A DNA stretch of 64,000 nt from JAITWN01 sp964388175. Lineage in GTDB: Bacteria; Pseudomonadota; Gammaproteobacteria; SZUA-140. The notes beneath the pieces are model-generated. The model ran no database searches. It had not been told where the DNA came from and saw nothing but the letters and a program-made list of their open reading frames with translations. The stretch is from contig CAYLYS010000003.1 in NCBI GenBank assembly GCA_964388175.1, positions 1 through 64,000 of the forward strand. The letters are read 5' to 3'. Made by a program: the position numbers and the translations under genes. How positions within the stretch are numbered: position 1 is the first letter of the stretch; every line of letters begins with the position of its first letter. Below, in pieces: positions 8,728 to 16,661 of the stretch.

Positions 8728-11060
8728 CAGTCGGCCGGCGGTGGCGGCGCCAGCACTTCGCGGCTGCCGTTGGATTCGAGCGGACCGACCACGCCGGCGC
8801 GTTCCATCTCTTCCACCATGCGCGCGGCGCGGTTGTAGCCGATCTTTAGGCGGCGCTGCACACCCGAGATAGAGGCGCGGCGCGTTTCGGTGACGATGCG
8901 CACGGCCTGATCGTAGAGCGGATCGACATCACCGCTCGGACCTTCGCCGGCTTCACCGCCGCCTTCACCGTCGGTTTCCGCATGGCGCAGGATGTCTTCG
9001 ATGTATTCGGGTTCACCCAGGTTTTTGAGGAACTCAGCCACTTTGTGCACCTCGTGATCGTCGACGAAGGCGCCGTGGATACGGGTCGGCACGCTGGTGC
9101 CCGGCGGCAGATAGAGCATATCGCCATGTCCGAGCAGCTGCTCGGCGCCCATTTGGTCGAGAATGGTGCGCGAATCGATCTTGGACGAGACCTGGAAGGC
9201 GATGCGCGTGGGGATGTTGGCCTTGATCAGGCCGGTGATGACATCGACCGAGGGCCGCTGCGTCGCCAGCACCAGGTGGATGCCCGATGCGCGCGCCTTC
9301 TGCGCCAGGCGCGCGATCAGCGTTTCGACCTTTTTGCCGACGACCATCATCATGTCGGCGAGCTCGTCGATGATGACCACGATATAGGGGATCGGCTCCA
9401 GCGTGGCCGGCTCGCCGCCAGCGGTGATCTTGAGGAAGGGATCGGGCAAGGCCTCGCCGGCGTCGATGGCGGCCTGCACCTTGCGGTTGTAGTTGGCGAT
9501 GTTGCGCACGCCGAGATGGGCCATGAGCGCGTAGCGGCGGTCCATTTCCCCCACACACCAGCGCAGCGCGCTGGCTGCTTCCTTCATGTCGGTGACCACC
9601 GGCGCGAGCAGATGCGGTATGCCTTCGTAGATCGAAAGCTCGAGCATCTTGGGGTCGATCATGATCATGCGCATGTCCTGCGGCGAGGCATTGTAGAGCA
9701 TGCTGAGGACCATGGCGTTGACCGCCACCGATTTGCCGGAACCCGTGGTGCCGGCGATCAGCAGATGCGGCATCTTGGCCAGATCGACGATGACCGGATG
9801 GCCGCTGATGTCCTTGCCGAGTGCGAGCGAGAGCGGCGAAGCGGCCTCATCGTATTGCTTGGAGTGCAGGATTTCGCTCAGGCGCACGGTTTCGCGATGC
9901 TCGTTGGGGATTTCGAGCCCGATGACCGATTTGCCCGGGATGATGTCGACGATACGCACGCTCACCGTCGACAGCGAACGGGCGAGATCCTTGGACAGAT
10001 TGCTGATCTGGCTGACCTTGATGCCGGGCGCGGGCTGCATTTCGAAGCGCGTGATCACCGGGCCGGGATGGACCGCCACCACCTGCACTTCGATGCCGAA
10101 ATCCTGCAGCTTCAGCTCGACCTGGCGCGACATCGCCTCGAGCGTGGCGGCGGGGATCGCGTGCGGGGAAACCTCGGGCGGATCGAGCAGCGCCAGCGGC
10201 GGCAGCGCGCCGTTGCTCGGCGCGGCGGCCGGGGTGAACAGCGGCACCTGGCGCTCTTTCTCGGCGCGCACGCTCGGTTCGATCTGCTTGACCAGCGGTT
10301 CGATGCGTGGCGGGGTCCGCTCTTTTTTCAGCTTGCGTTCTTCCTGTACCGCTTCGGCGCGGACCCGGCGCTGCTGCTCCGCCTGACGCCGTTCGGCGCG
10401 CGCCTCCCGCAGATCGGCCAGCCGGTCGCGCAGACGCGCCGCCGCTTCACACACGCTGCGGCCGGTACGATCCATCAGCGTCAGCCATGACAGTCCGGTG
10501 AACAGGGAAACGCCGGTGAGGAACAGGGCGAGCAGGAACAGGGTGCTACCGACGAAGCTAAAGGAAGCGACCAGTGAATTGCTGACGATGTCGCCGAGGA
10601 TGCCGCCGGGATTGGCCGGCAATGCGCTCTGGCCGGTGCTGAAATGCAGCGTGGCGATACCGCAGCCGGCGGCGACGGTGAGCACGAAACCGATGACGAT
10701 GAACAGCGTATGACGCAGGTCCGGTGCCTGCTCATGTCCGCGTCCACGGTACAGCCGCCATGCGGCGTAGGCGACGAGCAGCGGGAACAGATAGGCCAGA
10801 TAGCCGAAATAGAACAGGAACACCGACGAGAACCAGGCGCCCACCAGTCCGCCGTTATTGGCGATGCGGTCGGTATTGCCGCTGAAAGACCAGCCCGGGT
10901 CGCCGGCATTGTAGCTGAGCAGCGAGAGCATCATATAGATGGCGATCGCGCCGAGCACGAACAGCGCGCCCTCGCGCAGCCCGCGACGCAGATGTGCGAC
11001 CGGGACGGGCTGTTTGGCGCTCTTCCTCGTGGCTTGTGCCAAGGACTTTTCCTCTTCCAC
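8727..11060 (-). CDS. ftsK: DNA translocase FtsK
   Basis: Septum-bound motor that pumps DNA, activates XerCD recombination at dif and helps clear chromosomes from the division site. 777 residues, close to the short-linker form of Pseudomonas rather than the long E. coli protein. Four or so membrane helices lie in residues 25-190; a charged linker rich in Arg and Glu follows; the motor has Walker A AGTTGSGKSVAVN near residue 430 and Walker B IVVIIDELADMMM near 550; the DNA-reading gamma winged helix is at the end (RRLKIGYNRAARMVEEMERAG). The start is a GTG at 11060. Confidence 0.96.
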   Translation of the reverse strand: MEEEKSLAQATRKSAKQPVPVAHLRRGLREGALFVLGAIAIYMMLSLLSYNAGDPGWSFSGNTDRIANNGGLVGAWFSSVFLFYFGYLAYLFPLLVAYAAWRLYRGRGHEQAPDLRHTLFIVIGFVLTVAAGCGIATLHFSTGQSALPANPGGILGDIVSNSLVASFSFVGSTLFLLALFLTGVSLFTGLSWLTLMDRTGRSVCEAAARLRDRLADLREARAERRQAEQQRRVRAEAVQEERKLKKERTPPRIEPLVKQIEPSVRAEKERQVPLFTPAAAPSNGALPPLALLDPPEVSPHAIPAATLEAMSRQVELKLQDFGIEVQVVAVHPGPVITRFEMQPAPGIKVSQISNLSKDLARSLSTVSVRIVDIIPGKSVIGLEIPNEHRETVRLSEILHSKQYDEAASPLSLALGKDISGHPVIVDLAKMPHLLIAGTTGSGKSVAVNAMVLSMLYNASPQDMRMIMIDPKMLELSIYEGIPHLLAPVVTDMKEAASALRWCVGEMDRRYALMAHLGVRNIANYNRKVQAAIDAGEALPDPFLKITAGGEPATLEPIPYIVVIIDELADMMMVVGKKVETLIARLAQKARASGIHLVLATQRPSVDVITGLIKANIPTRIAFQVSSKIDSRTILDQMGAEQLLGHGDMLYLPPGTSVPTRIHGAFVDDHEVHKVAEFLKNLGEPEYIEDILRHAETDGEGGGEAGEGPSGDVDPLYDQAVRIVTETRRASISGVQRRLKIGYNRAARMVEEMERAGVVGPLESNGSREVLAPPPPAD

Positions 11061-11132
11061 TGCCGGCGGCGGATGCCGGATCAGCGCAGATTATGCCATA
11101 TCCCGGCGCGCGGTCGGCTCTCGGTCGAGCGC

Positions 11133-12197
11133 CTAACCGGAATTCTGGCGCAGCGCCGGGTGTACCACGGCGCTGGCGGCGACGTTGATGCCGCGGGCGA
11201 GGGCAGTATTGCGCTGCCATTGCGGTTTGGCGAGGTCGAGCACATAGGGCAGCAGTGCGGCGGAAAGGGCTTGCGACGCGCTGCGCGGTACAGCGCCCGG
11301 CATGTTGGTGACGCCGAAGTGGAGAATGCCTTCCCAGAGAAAGGTCGGTGCTTCGTAGCTGGTCGGGTGCATGGTTTCGATGCAGCCGCCTTGATCGATG
11401 GCGATGTCGATGATGACGCTGCCGGGCTGCATGGCGCGCACCATGTCGGCACTGACCAGACGCGCCGCGCGTGCGCCGGGTATGAGCACGGCGCCGATCA
11501 GCAGGTCCGCCTGCGCCACCGCCTCGGCGATCTGTTCCGCGTAGGGATGAAGCGCCGTGACGTTGTGGCCGAGCGCGCGCATGGCTTCCAGGCGCTCGCG
11601 CTTGTAGTCGAAGACCACTACCTCGGCGCCCATGCCGGCGGCGGCTTCTGCCGCGCTGCCGCCGGCGGTACCTGCGCCGAGAATGACGACGCGGCCGCGG
11701 CTGGTGGCGGGCAGGCCGCCGAGCAGAACGCCCTTGCCCTGCGGATAATGCAGCAGGGTGGCGCCGATCTGGGTGGCGAGCCGGCCGGCGATGTCGCTCA
11801 TGGGCGCGAGCAGGGGCAGGCGACCCGCCTCGTCCTCGACCGTTTCGAATGCCACCGCGGTCAGGCCGATGTCGCACAACTGCCGCGTCAGCGCGTCATC
11901 GGCGGCAAGATGCAGGTAGCTGAACAGGAGATGATCGGGGCGCAGCAGATCGAGTTCGGCCCGCTGCGGTTCCTTGACCTTGACGATCAGTTCGCTGCGT
12001 TCGTAGAGCTCGGCGGCATTTTTCGTCACGGTGACGCCGACGCGGCGATAGGCGTCGTCTCCGTAGCCGCTGCCGGCGCCGGCGTGCGGTTCGACCAGCA
12101 CTTCGTGACCCGCTGCGACCAGCATGGCGGTCGCAGCGGGGACCAGGGCGACGCGGCCCTCCCGGGGTTTGGTTTCTCGCGGTATACCGATGCGCAT
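11133..12197 (-). CDS. ald: alanine dehydrogenase
   Basis: NAD-dependent oxidative deamination of L-alanine to pyruvate and ammonia. 354 residues, within the usual 360-370. MRIGIPRETKPREGRVAL at the N-terminus, the pyruvate-binding lysine region IVKVKEPQ, the histidine in LHLAAD, the nucleotide loop ILGAGTAGGSAA and the C-terminal IDQGGCIET are typical. The ATG at 12197 is taken as start because it aligns with the family; upstream MFSLDP is dropped. It sits between ftsK and trxB, where other gammaproteobacteria have no ald, so it is probably an insertion in the block. It is divergent from trxB with an 82-base gap. Confidence 0.93.
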   Translation of the reverse strand: MRIGIPRETKPREGRVALVPAATAMLVAAGHEVLVEPHAGAGSGYGDDAYRRVGVTVTKNAAELYERSELIVKVKEPQRAELDLLRPDHLLFSYLHLAADDALTRQLCDIGLTAVAFETVEDEAGRLPLLAPMSDIAGRLATQIGATLLHYPQGKGVLLGGLPATSRGRVVILGAGTAGGSAAEAAAGMGAEVVVFDYKRERLEAMRALGHNVTALHPYAEQIAEAVAQADLLIGAVLIPGARAARLVSADMVRAMQPGSVIIDIAIDQGGCIETMHPTSYEAPTFLWEGILHFGVTNMPGAVPRSASQALSAALLPYVLDLAKPQWQRNTALARGINVAASAVVHPALRQNSG

Positions 12198-12208
12198 GGG
12201 ATCAAGAC

Positions 12209-12237
12209 TAAACACGACAGATGGCAGATACTATAAT
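12209..12237 (+). promoter_or_regulatory. sigma-70-type promoter for trxB
   Basis: TAAACA (12209-12214), a 17-base spacer and a perfect TATAAT (12232-12237), 43 bases before the trxB start. The -10 box runs into a 12-base palindrome ATAATGCATTAT (12233-12244), which could be an operator; on the other strand it reads TGATAATGCATTAT, vaguely Fur-box-like. Confidence 0.6.
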
Positions 12238-12279
12238 GCATTATCATTCAGGCAATCTTCATCGGGGAGTGCTTTTTTC

Positions 12280-13239
12280 ATGAGCAAGGACAAACATTGC
12301 CGTCTGCTGATCCTGGGATCCGGGCCTGCCGGGTACAGCGCCGCGGTTTATGCCGCACGGGCGAACCTGCGGCCGGTGCTGATCACCGGTTTGCAGCAGG
12401 GCGGCCAGTTGACGACCACGACCGAGGTGGATAACTGGCCCGGGGACGAGGCCGGCGTGCAAGGGCCCGAGCTCATGGAGCGCATGCGCCGGCATGCGGA
12501 GCGTTTCGAGACCGAGATCATCATCGACCATATCCACAAGGCCGAACTGCAGGGGCCGCCGTTTCGCCTCATCGGCGATCAGGGCAGCTATACCTGCGAT
12601 GCGCTGATCATCGCCACCGGCGCCTCGGCGAAATATCTCGGCCTGCCTTCGGAAGAGGCCTACATGGGACGCGGCGTCTCCGCCTGCGCGACCTGCGACG
12701 GATTTTTCTACCGCAACCAGAAGGTGGCCGTCATCGGCGGCGGCAACACGGCGGTGGAAGAGGCGCTCTATCTTTCCCATATCGCTTCCGAGGTCAACGT
12801 GGTGCACCGGCGCGACCGCTTCCGTTCGGAGAAGATCCTCTCCGACAAGCTGCAGCAGAAAGCGGTGGACGGCAATGTGCGCATCCACTGGAATGCTGTG
12901 CTGGATGAGGTGCTCGGTGACGACGGCGGCGTTACCGGCGTGCGCATCCGCAGCATGGAGGACGGCAGCACGCAGGATATCGATCTGCACGGCGTCTTCA
13001 TCGCCATCGGTCACGAACCGAACACCAAGCTGTTCGTCGGCCAGATCGAGATGCGTTACGGTTACATCGTCGTCAACAGCGGCATAGAGGGCAATGCCAC
13101 CGCGACCAGCATTCCGGGCGTGTTCGCCGCCGGCGATGTGGCCGATTCGATCTATCGCCAGGCGGTGACTTCGGCGGGCAGCGGCTGCATGGCGGCGCTC
13201 GACGCCGAGCGCTATCTCGACGGTCTGAGCAATCCGTGA
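12280..13239 (+). CDS. trxB: thioredoxin-disulfide reductase
   Basis: FAD- and NADPH-dependent reductase of thioredoxin. 319 residues. The FAD loop GSGPAGYSAAVYAARA is at the N-terminus, the redox pair is CATCDG near residue 138, the NADPH loop GGGNTAVEEALYL follows near 155 with HRRDRFR, and the FAD closing motif GVFAAGDV is near residue 280. ATG 12280 is chosen because GGGGAG stands 10 bases upstream and the protein then starts as in relatives; the frame is open further 5' only by chance. Confidence 0.97.
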   Translation: MSKDKHCRLLILGSGPAGYSAAVYAARANLRPVLITGLQQGGQLTTTTEVDNWPGDEAGVQGPELMERMRRHAERFETEIIIDHIHKAELQGPPFRLIGDQGSYTCDALIIATGASAKYLGLPSEEAYMGRGVSACATCDGFFYRNQKVAVIGGGNTAVEEALYLSHIASEVNVVHRRDRFRSEKILSDKLQQKAVDGNVRIHWNAVLDEVLGDDGGVTGVRIRSMEDGSTQDIDLHGVFIAIGHEPNTKLFVGQIEMRYGYIVVNSGIEGNATATSIPGVFAAGDVADSIYRQAVTSAGSGCMAALDAERYLDGLSNP

Positions 13240-13611
13240 ATGGCCGGCGCCGATGAGCAGGCTGCCATGCCCGGCGATTCCATGAATAAGCCGCGGACGG
13301 AACAGCGGGAATTCCCCCGCCTGACCGTCAACTGTGCGGTCGGATGCCGGCCGGCCTCCGGGCGAGGCGAGAGCCGCACGCTGGTCAAGAACATCAGCGG
13401 CAACGGTGTGCTGATCGTCGCCGCAGAGCCGCCCGCGCTGGGGGCGCGTATGGAAATCATCGTGGGGCCGGATCTCTGTTCGATACCGGCCCTGCATGCG
13501 CTGGTCGAAGTGGTGCGGATCGCGGCCAGGGCGTCCTGGGATTACGGCGACGAGGCGCCGCAGACGCCTTGTTACGATATCGGCGCCCGTATCGTAGCGA
13601 TGCAGCACTAG
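13240..13611 (+). CDS. PilZ-domain c-di-GMP-binding protein
   Basis: Small stand-alone PilZ protein of 123 residues, a cytosolic cyclic-di-GMP receptor of unknown target. The two ligand motifs are visible: REFPR (RxxxR, near residue 25) and NISGNG ((D/N)xSxxG, near residue 52). The ATG at 13240 abuts the trxB stop with no gap, so translation is coupled; ATG 13267 is an alternative. No motility, cellulose or pilus gene is nearby, so its output cannot be guessed. Confidence 0.8.
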   Translation: MAGADEQAAMPGDSMNKPRTEQREFPRLTVNCAVGCRPASGRGESRTLVKNISGNGVLIVAAEPPALGARMEIIVGPDLCSIPALHALVEVVRIAARASWDYGDEAPQTPCYDIGARIVAMQH

Positions 13612-13683
13612 CTGCCGCCGTCGGGATGGCCTGCTGCGCATGCCTGCCATGGGAATGATGGGGTCGAGCGTGGGCGTATAGCG

Positions 13684-14832
13684 ATGCGGATCGAAATGCA
13701 CAGCCGGATCGACGCGTTCGATGCGGGCGAGTGGGACTGCCTCGTTCCCGAACAGCCTTTCCTGCGTCACGCTTTTCTCGATGCGCTTGCCCGTCATGGT
13801 GCGATCGGCGGCTCCAGCGGTTGGCATCCGCGCTATCTCGCCGCGCGTGAAGCGGGTCGTCTGATCGGCGCCGTACCCCTGTTTCTCAAGGACCACTCCT
13901 TCGGCGAATTCATATTCGATTGGGCCTGGGCCGAGGCTTATCATCGCCATGACCTGGATTACTATCCCAAGCTGGTGGTGTCGGTGCCGTATACGCCGGT
14001 GAGCGGTGATCGCATCCTGCTGGCGCCCCAAGTCAATACGGGCACCGATGCCGAACGGGTGAGCGCGGCACTGATCGATGCCGCCCTCGATCATGCGCGC
14101 GAAAGCGGCGCTTCTTCCCTGCACTGGCTGTTCACCAGCGAACGGGACGCCACGCGACTGCAGGCGCACGGTTTCATGTCGCGCGCGTCGTGCCAGTTCC
14201 ACTGGCTCAATCGCGGCTACGGCGATTTCGACGATTTTCTCGCCACGCTGTCTTCACGCCACCGCAAGAAGATTCGCGCCGAGCGCAGGGCGGTGCGTGA
14301 GCAGGGCATCGTCACGCAGGTGCTGAGCGGTGCGGAGGCGACGCCGGCGCTGTGGGATGTCTTTCATGACTTCTATTTGTCGACCTTCATCCGCAAGGGC
14401 AATCATGCGCCGCTGACACGCGGTTTTTTTCGCGACATCGGCGCAGCACTGGGCGCAAATACGCTGCTGATTCTGGCCCATCACGATGGCCGTCCGGTTG
14501 CCGGCGCATTCTTTTTCGCGAGCGAGGACACGCTGTACGGTCGCCACTGGGGCCGCAGCGAAGGTTTTCACGGCCTGCATTTCGAGTTGTGTTATTACCG
14601 GGCGATCGAGTATTGCATCGAACGCGGCCTGCAGTGTTTCGAGGCGGGCGCGCAGGGCGAGTACAAGGTGCAGCGTGGCTTCGCGCCCACGGCCACGCGT
14701 TCTTCGCACTGGATCGCGGATGCCGGCTTTGCCAGCGCGATCGACGGTTTCCTCGCCCGCGAGCGCGATGCCGTCGCCGCGTACATGCAGGAGATGTCGG
14801 CGTATCTGCCGTACCGGAGCGCGCATGGCTGA
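13684..14832 (+). CDS. FemAB/GNAT-like protein (DUF482, 'peptidogalycan biosynthesis' family)
   Basis: 382-residue protein of the DUF482/PF04339 family, two tandem GNAT-like folds related to FemAB peptidoglycan aminoacyltransferases. Recognisable are the LSSRHRKKIRAERR stretch near residue 190 and the C-terminal CFEAGAQGEYKVQRGF near residue 320. The biochemical role of the family is not settled. It overlaps the aat start by 8 bases, so it is in one operon with two aminoacyl-tRNA-dependent transferases, which makes a tRNA-linked acyl transfer a natural but unproven idea. Confidence 0.8.
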   Translation: MRIEMHSRIDAFDAGEWDCLVPEQPFLRHAFLDALARHGAIGGSSGWHPRYLAAREAGRLIGAVPLFLKDHSFGEFIFDWAWAEAYHRHDLDYYPKLVVSVPYTPVSGDRILLAPQVNTGTDAERVSAALIDAALDHARESGASSLHWLFTSERDATRLQAHGFMSRASCQFHWLNRGYGDFDDFLATLSSRHRKKIRAERRAVREQGIVTQVLSGAEATPALWDVFHDFYLSTFIRKGNHAPLTRGFFRDIGAALGANTLLILAHHDGRPVAGAFFFASEDTLYGRHWGRSEGFHGLHFELCYYRAIEYCIERGLQCFEAGAQGEYKVQRGFAPTATRSSHWIADAGFASAIDGFLARERDAVAAYMQEMSAYLPYRSAHG

Positions 14833-15562
14833 GTACGCGCCGCGTTATCCCGTCCTGCTCGATCCGTATGCCGAGGAATGCCGGTTCCCGGACGTCGAGC
14901 GGGCGCTCGACGAACCGAACGGTCTGCTCGCCATCGGCGGCAATCTGCAGCCGGACAGCCTGCTCGCGGCCTATCGTGGCGGCATCTTTCCCTGGTACGA
15001 GCGCGGACAGCCGATTCTGTGGTGGTCGCCCGATCCGCGCCTGGTGCTGTTTCCCGAGCGCCTGCGCGTGACGCGCAGCCTGCGCAAGACGATGCGACAA
15101 ACGGGATGGGCGCTCAGTTTCGACCGGGATTTCGCGGCGATCATGCGCGCCTGCGCCGCGCCGCGCGAGCCGGGCGGCGGCACCTGGATCACCGAGGAAA
15201 TGCTTGCTGCCTATGCGGATCTCCATCATCTGGGATATGCGCATTCGGTGGAAGTATGGCGCGATGGGGAGTTGGCCGGCGGCCTTTATGGTGTGGCGCT
15301 GGGCGGTGTTTTCTTCGGCGAATCGATGTTTCACCGCCGCAGCGACGCTTCCAAGATCGCGCTCGTCGGTCTCGTGCATCATCTGCGCGAGCGCGGCTGC
15401 GCCATGATCGATTGCCAGATGCAGACTCATCATCTGATGAGCCTGGGCGCGGAGACGGTGCCGCGCACGCGCTTTACCGCGCTGCTCGCGGCCTGCGATG
15501 AAGGGCCCGGACCGGCGCGCTGGGAAACGCGCGTATTTCCAGCGGCGGTGTTGGCCGGCTGA
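14825..15562 (+). CDS. aat: leucyl/phenylalanyl-tRNA--protein transferase
   Basis: Adds Leu or Phe from tRNA to proteins that begin with Arg or Lys, making primary N-degrons. 245 residues. PNGLLAIGGNL, GGIFPWYERGQPILWWSPDPR and GGLYGVALGGVFFGESMFH with the MIDCQMQTHHLMSLGA end are diagnostic. The start ATG 14825 lies inside the last codons of the FemAB-like gene. Followed one base later by bpt; both feed ClpS-ClpA, coded 1.1 kb away on the other strand. Confidence 0.96.
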   Translation: MAEYAPRYPVLLDPYAEECRFPDVERALDEPNGLLAIGGNLQPDSLLAAYRGGIFPWYERGQPILWWSPDPRLVLFPERLRVTRSLRKTMRQTGWALSFDRDFAAIMRACAAPREPGGGTWITEEMLAAYADLHHLGYAHSVEVWRDGELAGGLYGVALGGVFFGESMFHRRSDASKIALVGLVHHLRERGCAMIDCQMQTHHLMSLGAETVPRTRFTALLAACDEGPGPARWETRVFPAAVLAG

Positions 15563-15563
15563 G

Positions 15564-16289
15564 ATGGCCGGACGGGACCGTTACATCGTTTTTTACCGCA
15601 GCCTGCCCCAGCAGTGCGGTTATCTGCCGGGACGCCAGGCGGTCAATGCGGTGATGGATCCGATGGTGATGCCGGATCGCACGCTCTACAGCCGTCTCGT
15701 CGATCTCGGCTTCCGCCGCAGCGGATCGCGTATCTATCGACCGGCCTGCAACGGCTGCAAGGCATGCCTTGCCCTGCGCATCCCCGTGGCTTCCTTTCGC
15801 CCCAATCGTATCCAGCGTCGGGTGAGCCGTCTGCATGCCGGCCTGAGCGTGACCGAGCGCGACCCGGGGTTTCGCCAGACACATTACGATCTCTATCGGC
15901 GCTATCTGCACGCGCGCCATCCCGGCGGTGGCATGGACGAGGGCGATCCGGAAGACTATCTGTCCTTTCTCGTCTGCGCAGGCGTGGATACGCGTTTCTT
16001 CGAATTCAGCGCCGACGGGCGTTGCCTTATCGTGGCGGTGGTCGATGTGCTGGCGAATGGTCTGTCGGCGGTCTACACCTTCTATGATCCGGATCTGCCG
16101 GGGAGCAGCCTGGGCGCATACGCCGTGCTGTGGCAGATCGAGGCGGCGCGCCGGCTGGGTGTCGATTGGCTGTACCTGGGCTACTGGGTCGAGGAGTGCC
16201 GCAAGATGAGCTACAAGATCCACTATCAACCCTGTGAGCTGTTCATCGATGGCCGCTGGCGTCCCTTCGACGGTCTTTCCGGCAAGTGA
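15564..16289 (+). CDS. bpt: aspartate/glutamate leucyltransferase
   Basis: Bpt (also called Ate in some annotations) transfers Leu from tRNA to proteins starting with Asp or Glu, making them N-degron substrates. 241 residues. CGYLPGRQAVNAVMDP, CNGCKACLALRIPV (the cysteine pair region) and LYLGYWVEECRKMSYK are family hallmarks. It starts one base after the aat stop. Having both Aat and Bpt widens the N-degron set beyond that of E. coli, which lacks Bpt. Confidence 0.94.
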   Translation: MAGRDRYIVFYRSLPQQCGYLPGRQAVNAVMDPMVMPDRTLYSRLVDLGFRRSGSRIYRPACNGCKACLALRIPVASFRPNRIQRRVSRLHAGLSVTERDPGFRQTHYDLYRRYLHARHPGGGMDEGDPEDYLSFLVCAGVDTRFFEFSADGRCLIVAVVDVLANGLSAVYTFYDPDLPGSSLGAYAVLWQIEAARRLGVDWLYLGYWVEECRKMSYKIHYQPCELFIDGRWRPFDGLSGK

Positions 16290-16322
16290 TGGTTCCGGTA
16301 TCCCGCCGGGCGGCAGAAAGAG

Positions 16323-16328
16323 TATAAT
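16323..16328 (+). promoter_or_regulatory. perfect -10 box TATAAT upstream of infA
   Basis: TATAAT stands 97 bases before the infA start in the gap after bpt. No good -35 hexamer is seen at 16-18 bases, so the promoter call rests on the -10 alone. Confidence 0.4.
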
Positions 16329-16424
16329 GCCGCGGCCCGGCCCGGAGAGTTGCACGGGGGGTCGCAAGGGTGGACCGGCAGCGCTGCCGAGCGCTCCCGC
16401 TCAGTTGCTACGGATAAGGGGATT

Positions 16425-16643
16425 ATGGCGAAAGAAGATCACATCGAAATGGAAGGGGTCGTTGTCGAAACCCTGCCCAACACTATGTTCCGCGTCGAAC
16501 TGGACAACGGACACCTGGTAACCGCGCACATCTCGGGCAAGATGCGCAAGCACTACATCCGCATTCTCACCGGCGACAAGGTAACCGTCCAGTTGACGCC
16601 GTACGATCTCAGCAAGGGACGTATCGTTTTCCGCGCCAAGTAG
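16425..16643 (+). CDS. infA: translation initiation factor IF-1
   Basis: 72 residues, exactly the usual IF-1 length: an OB-fold that blocks the ribosomal A site at initiation. Starts MAKEDHIEMEGVV, with GHLVTAHISGKMRKHYIRI in the middle and the C-terminal DLSKGRIVFR. AAGGGGA 5 bases before ATG 16425 fixes the start; the longer open frame upstream is rejected. It converges on clpA with an 18-base gap. Confidence 0.98.
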   Translation: MAKEDHIEMEGVVVETLPNTMFRVELDNGHLVTAHISGKMRKHYIRILTGDKVTVQLTPYDLSKGRIVFRAK

Positions 16644-16661
16644 TCCGCGGCGACTTCACTC

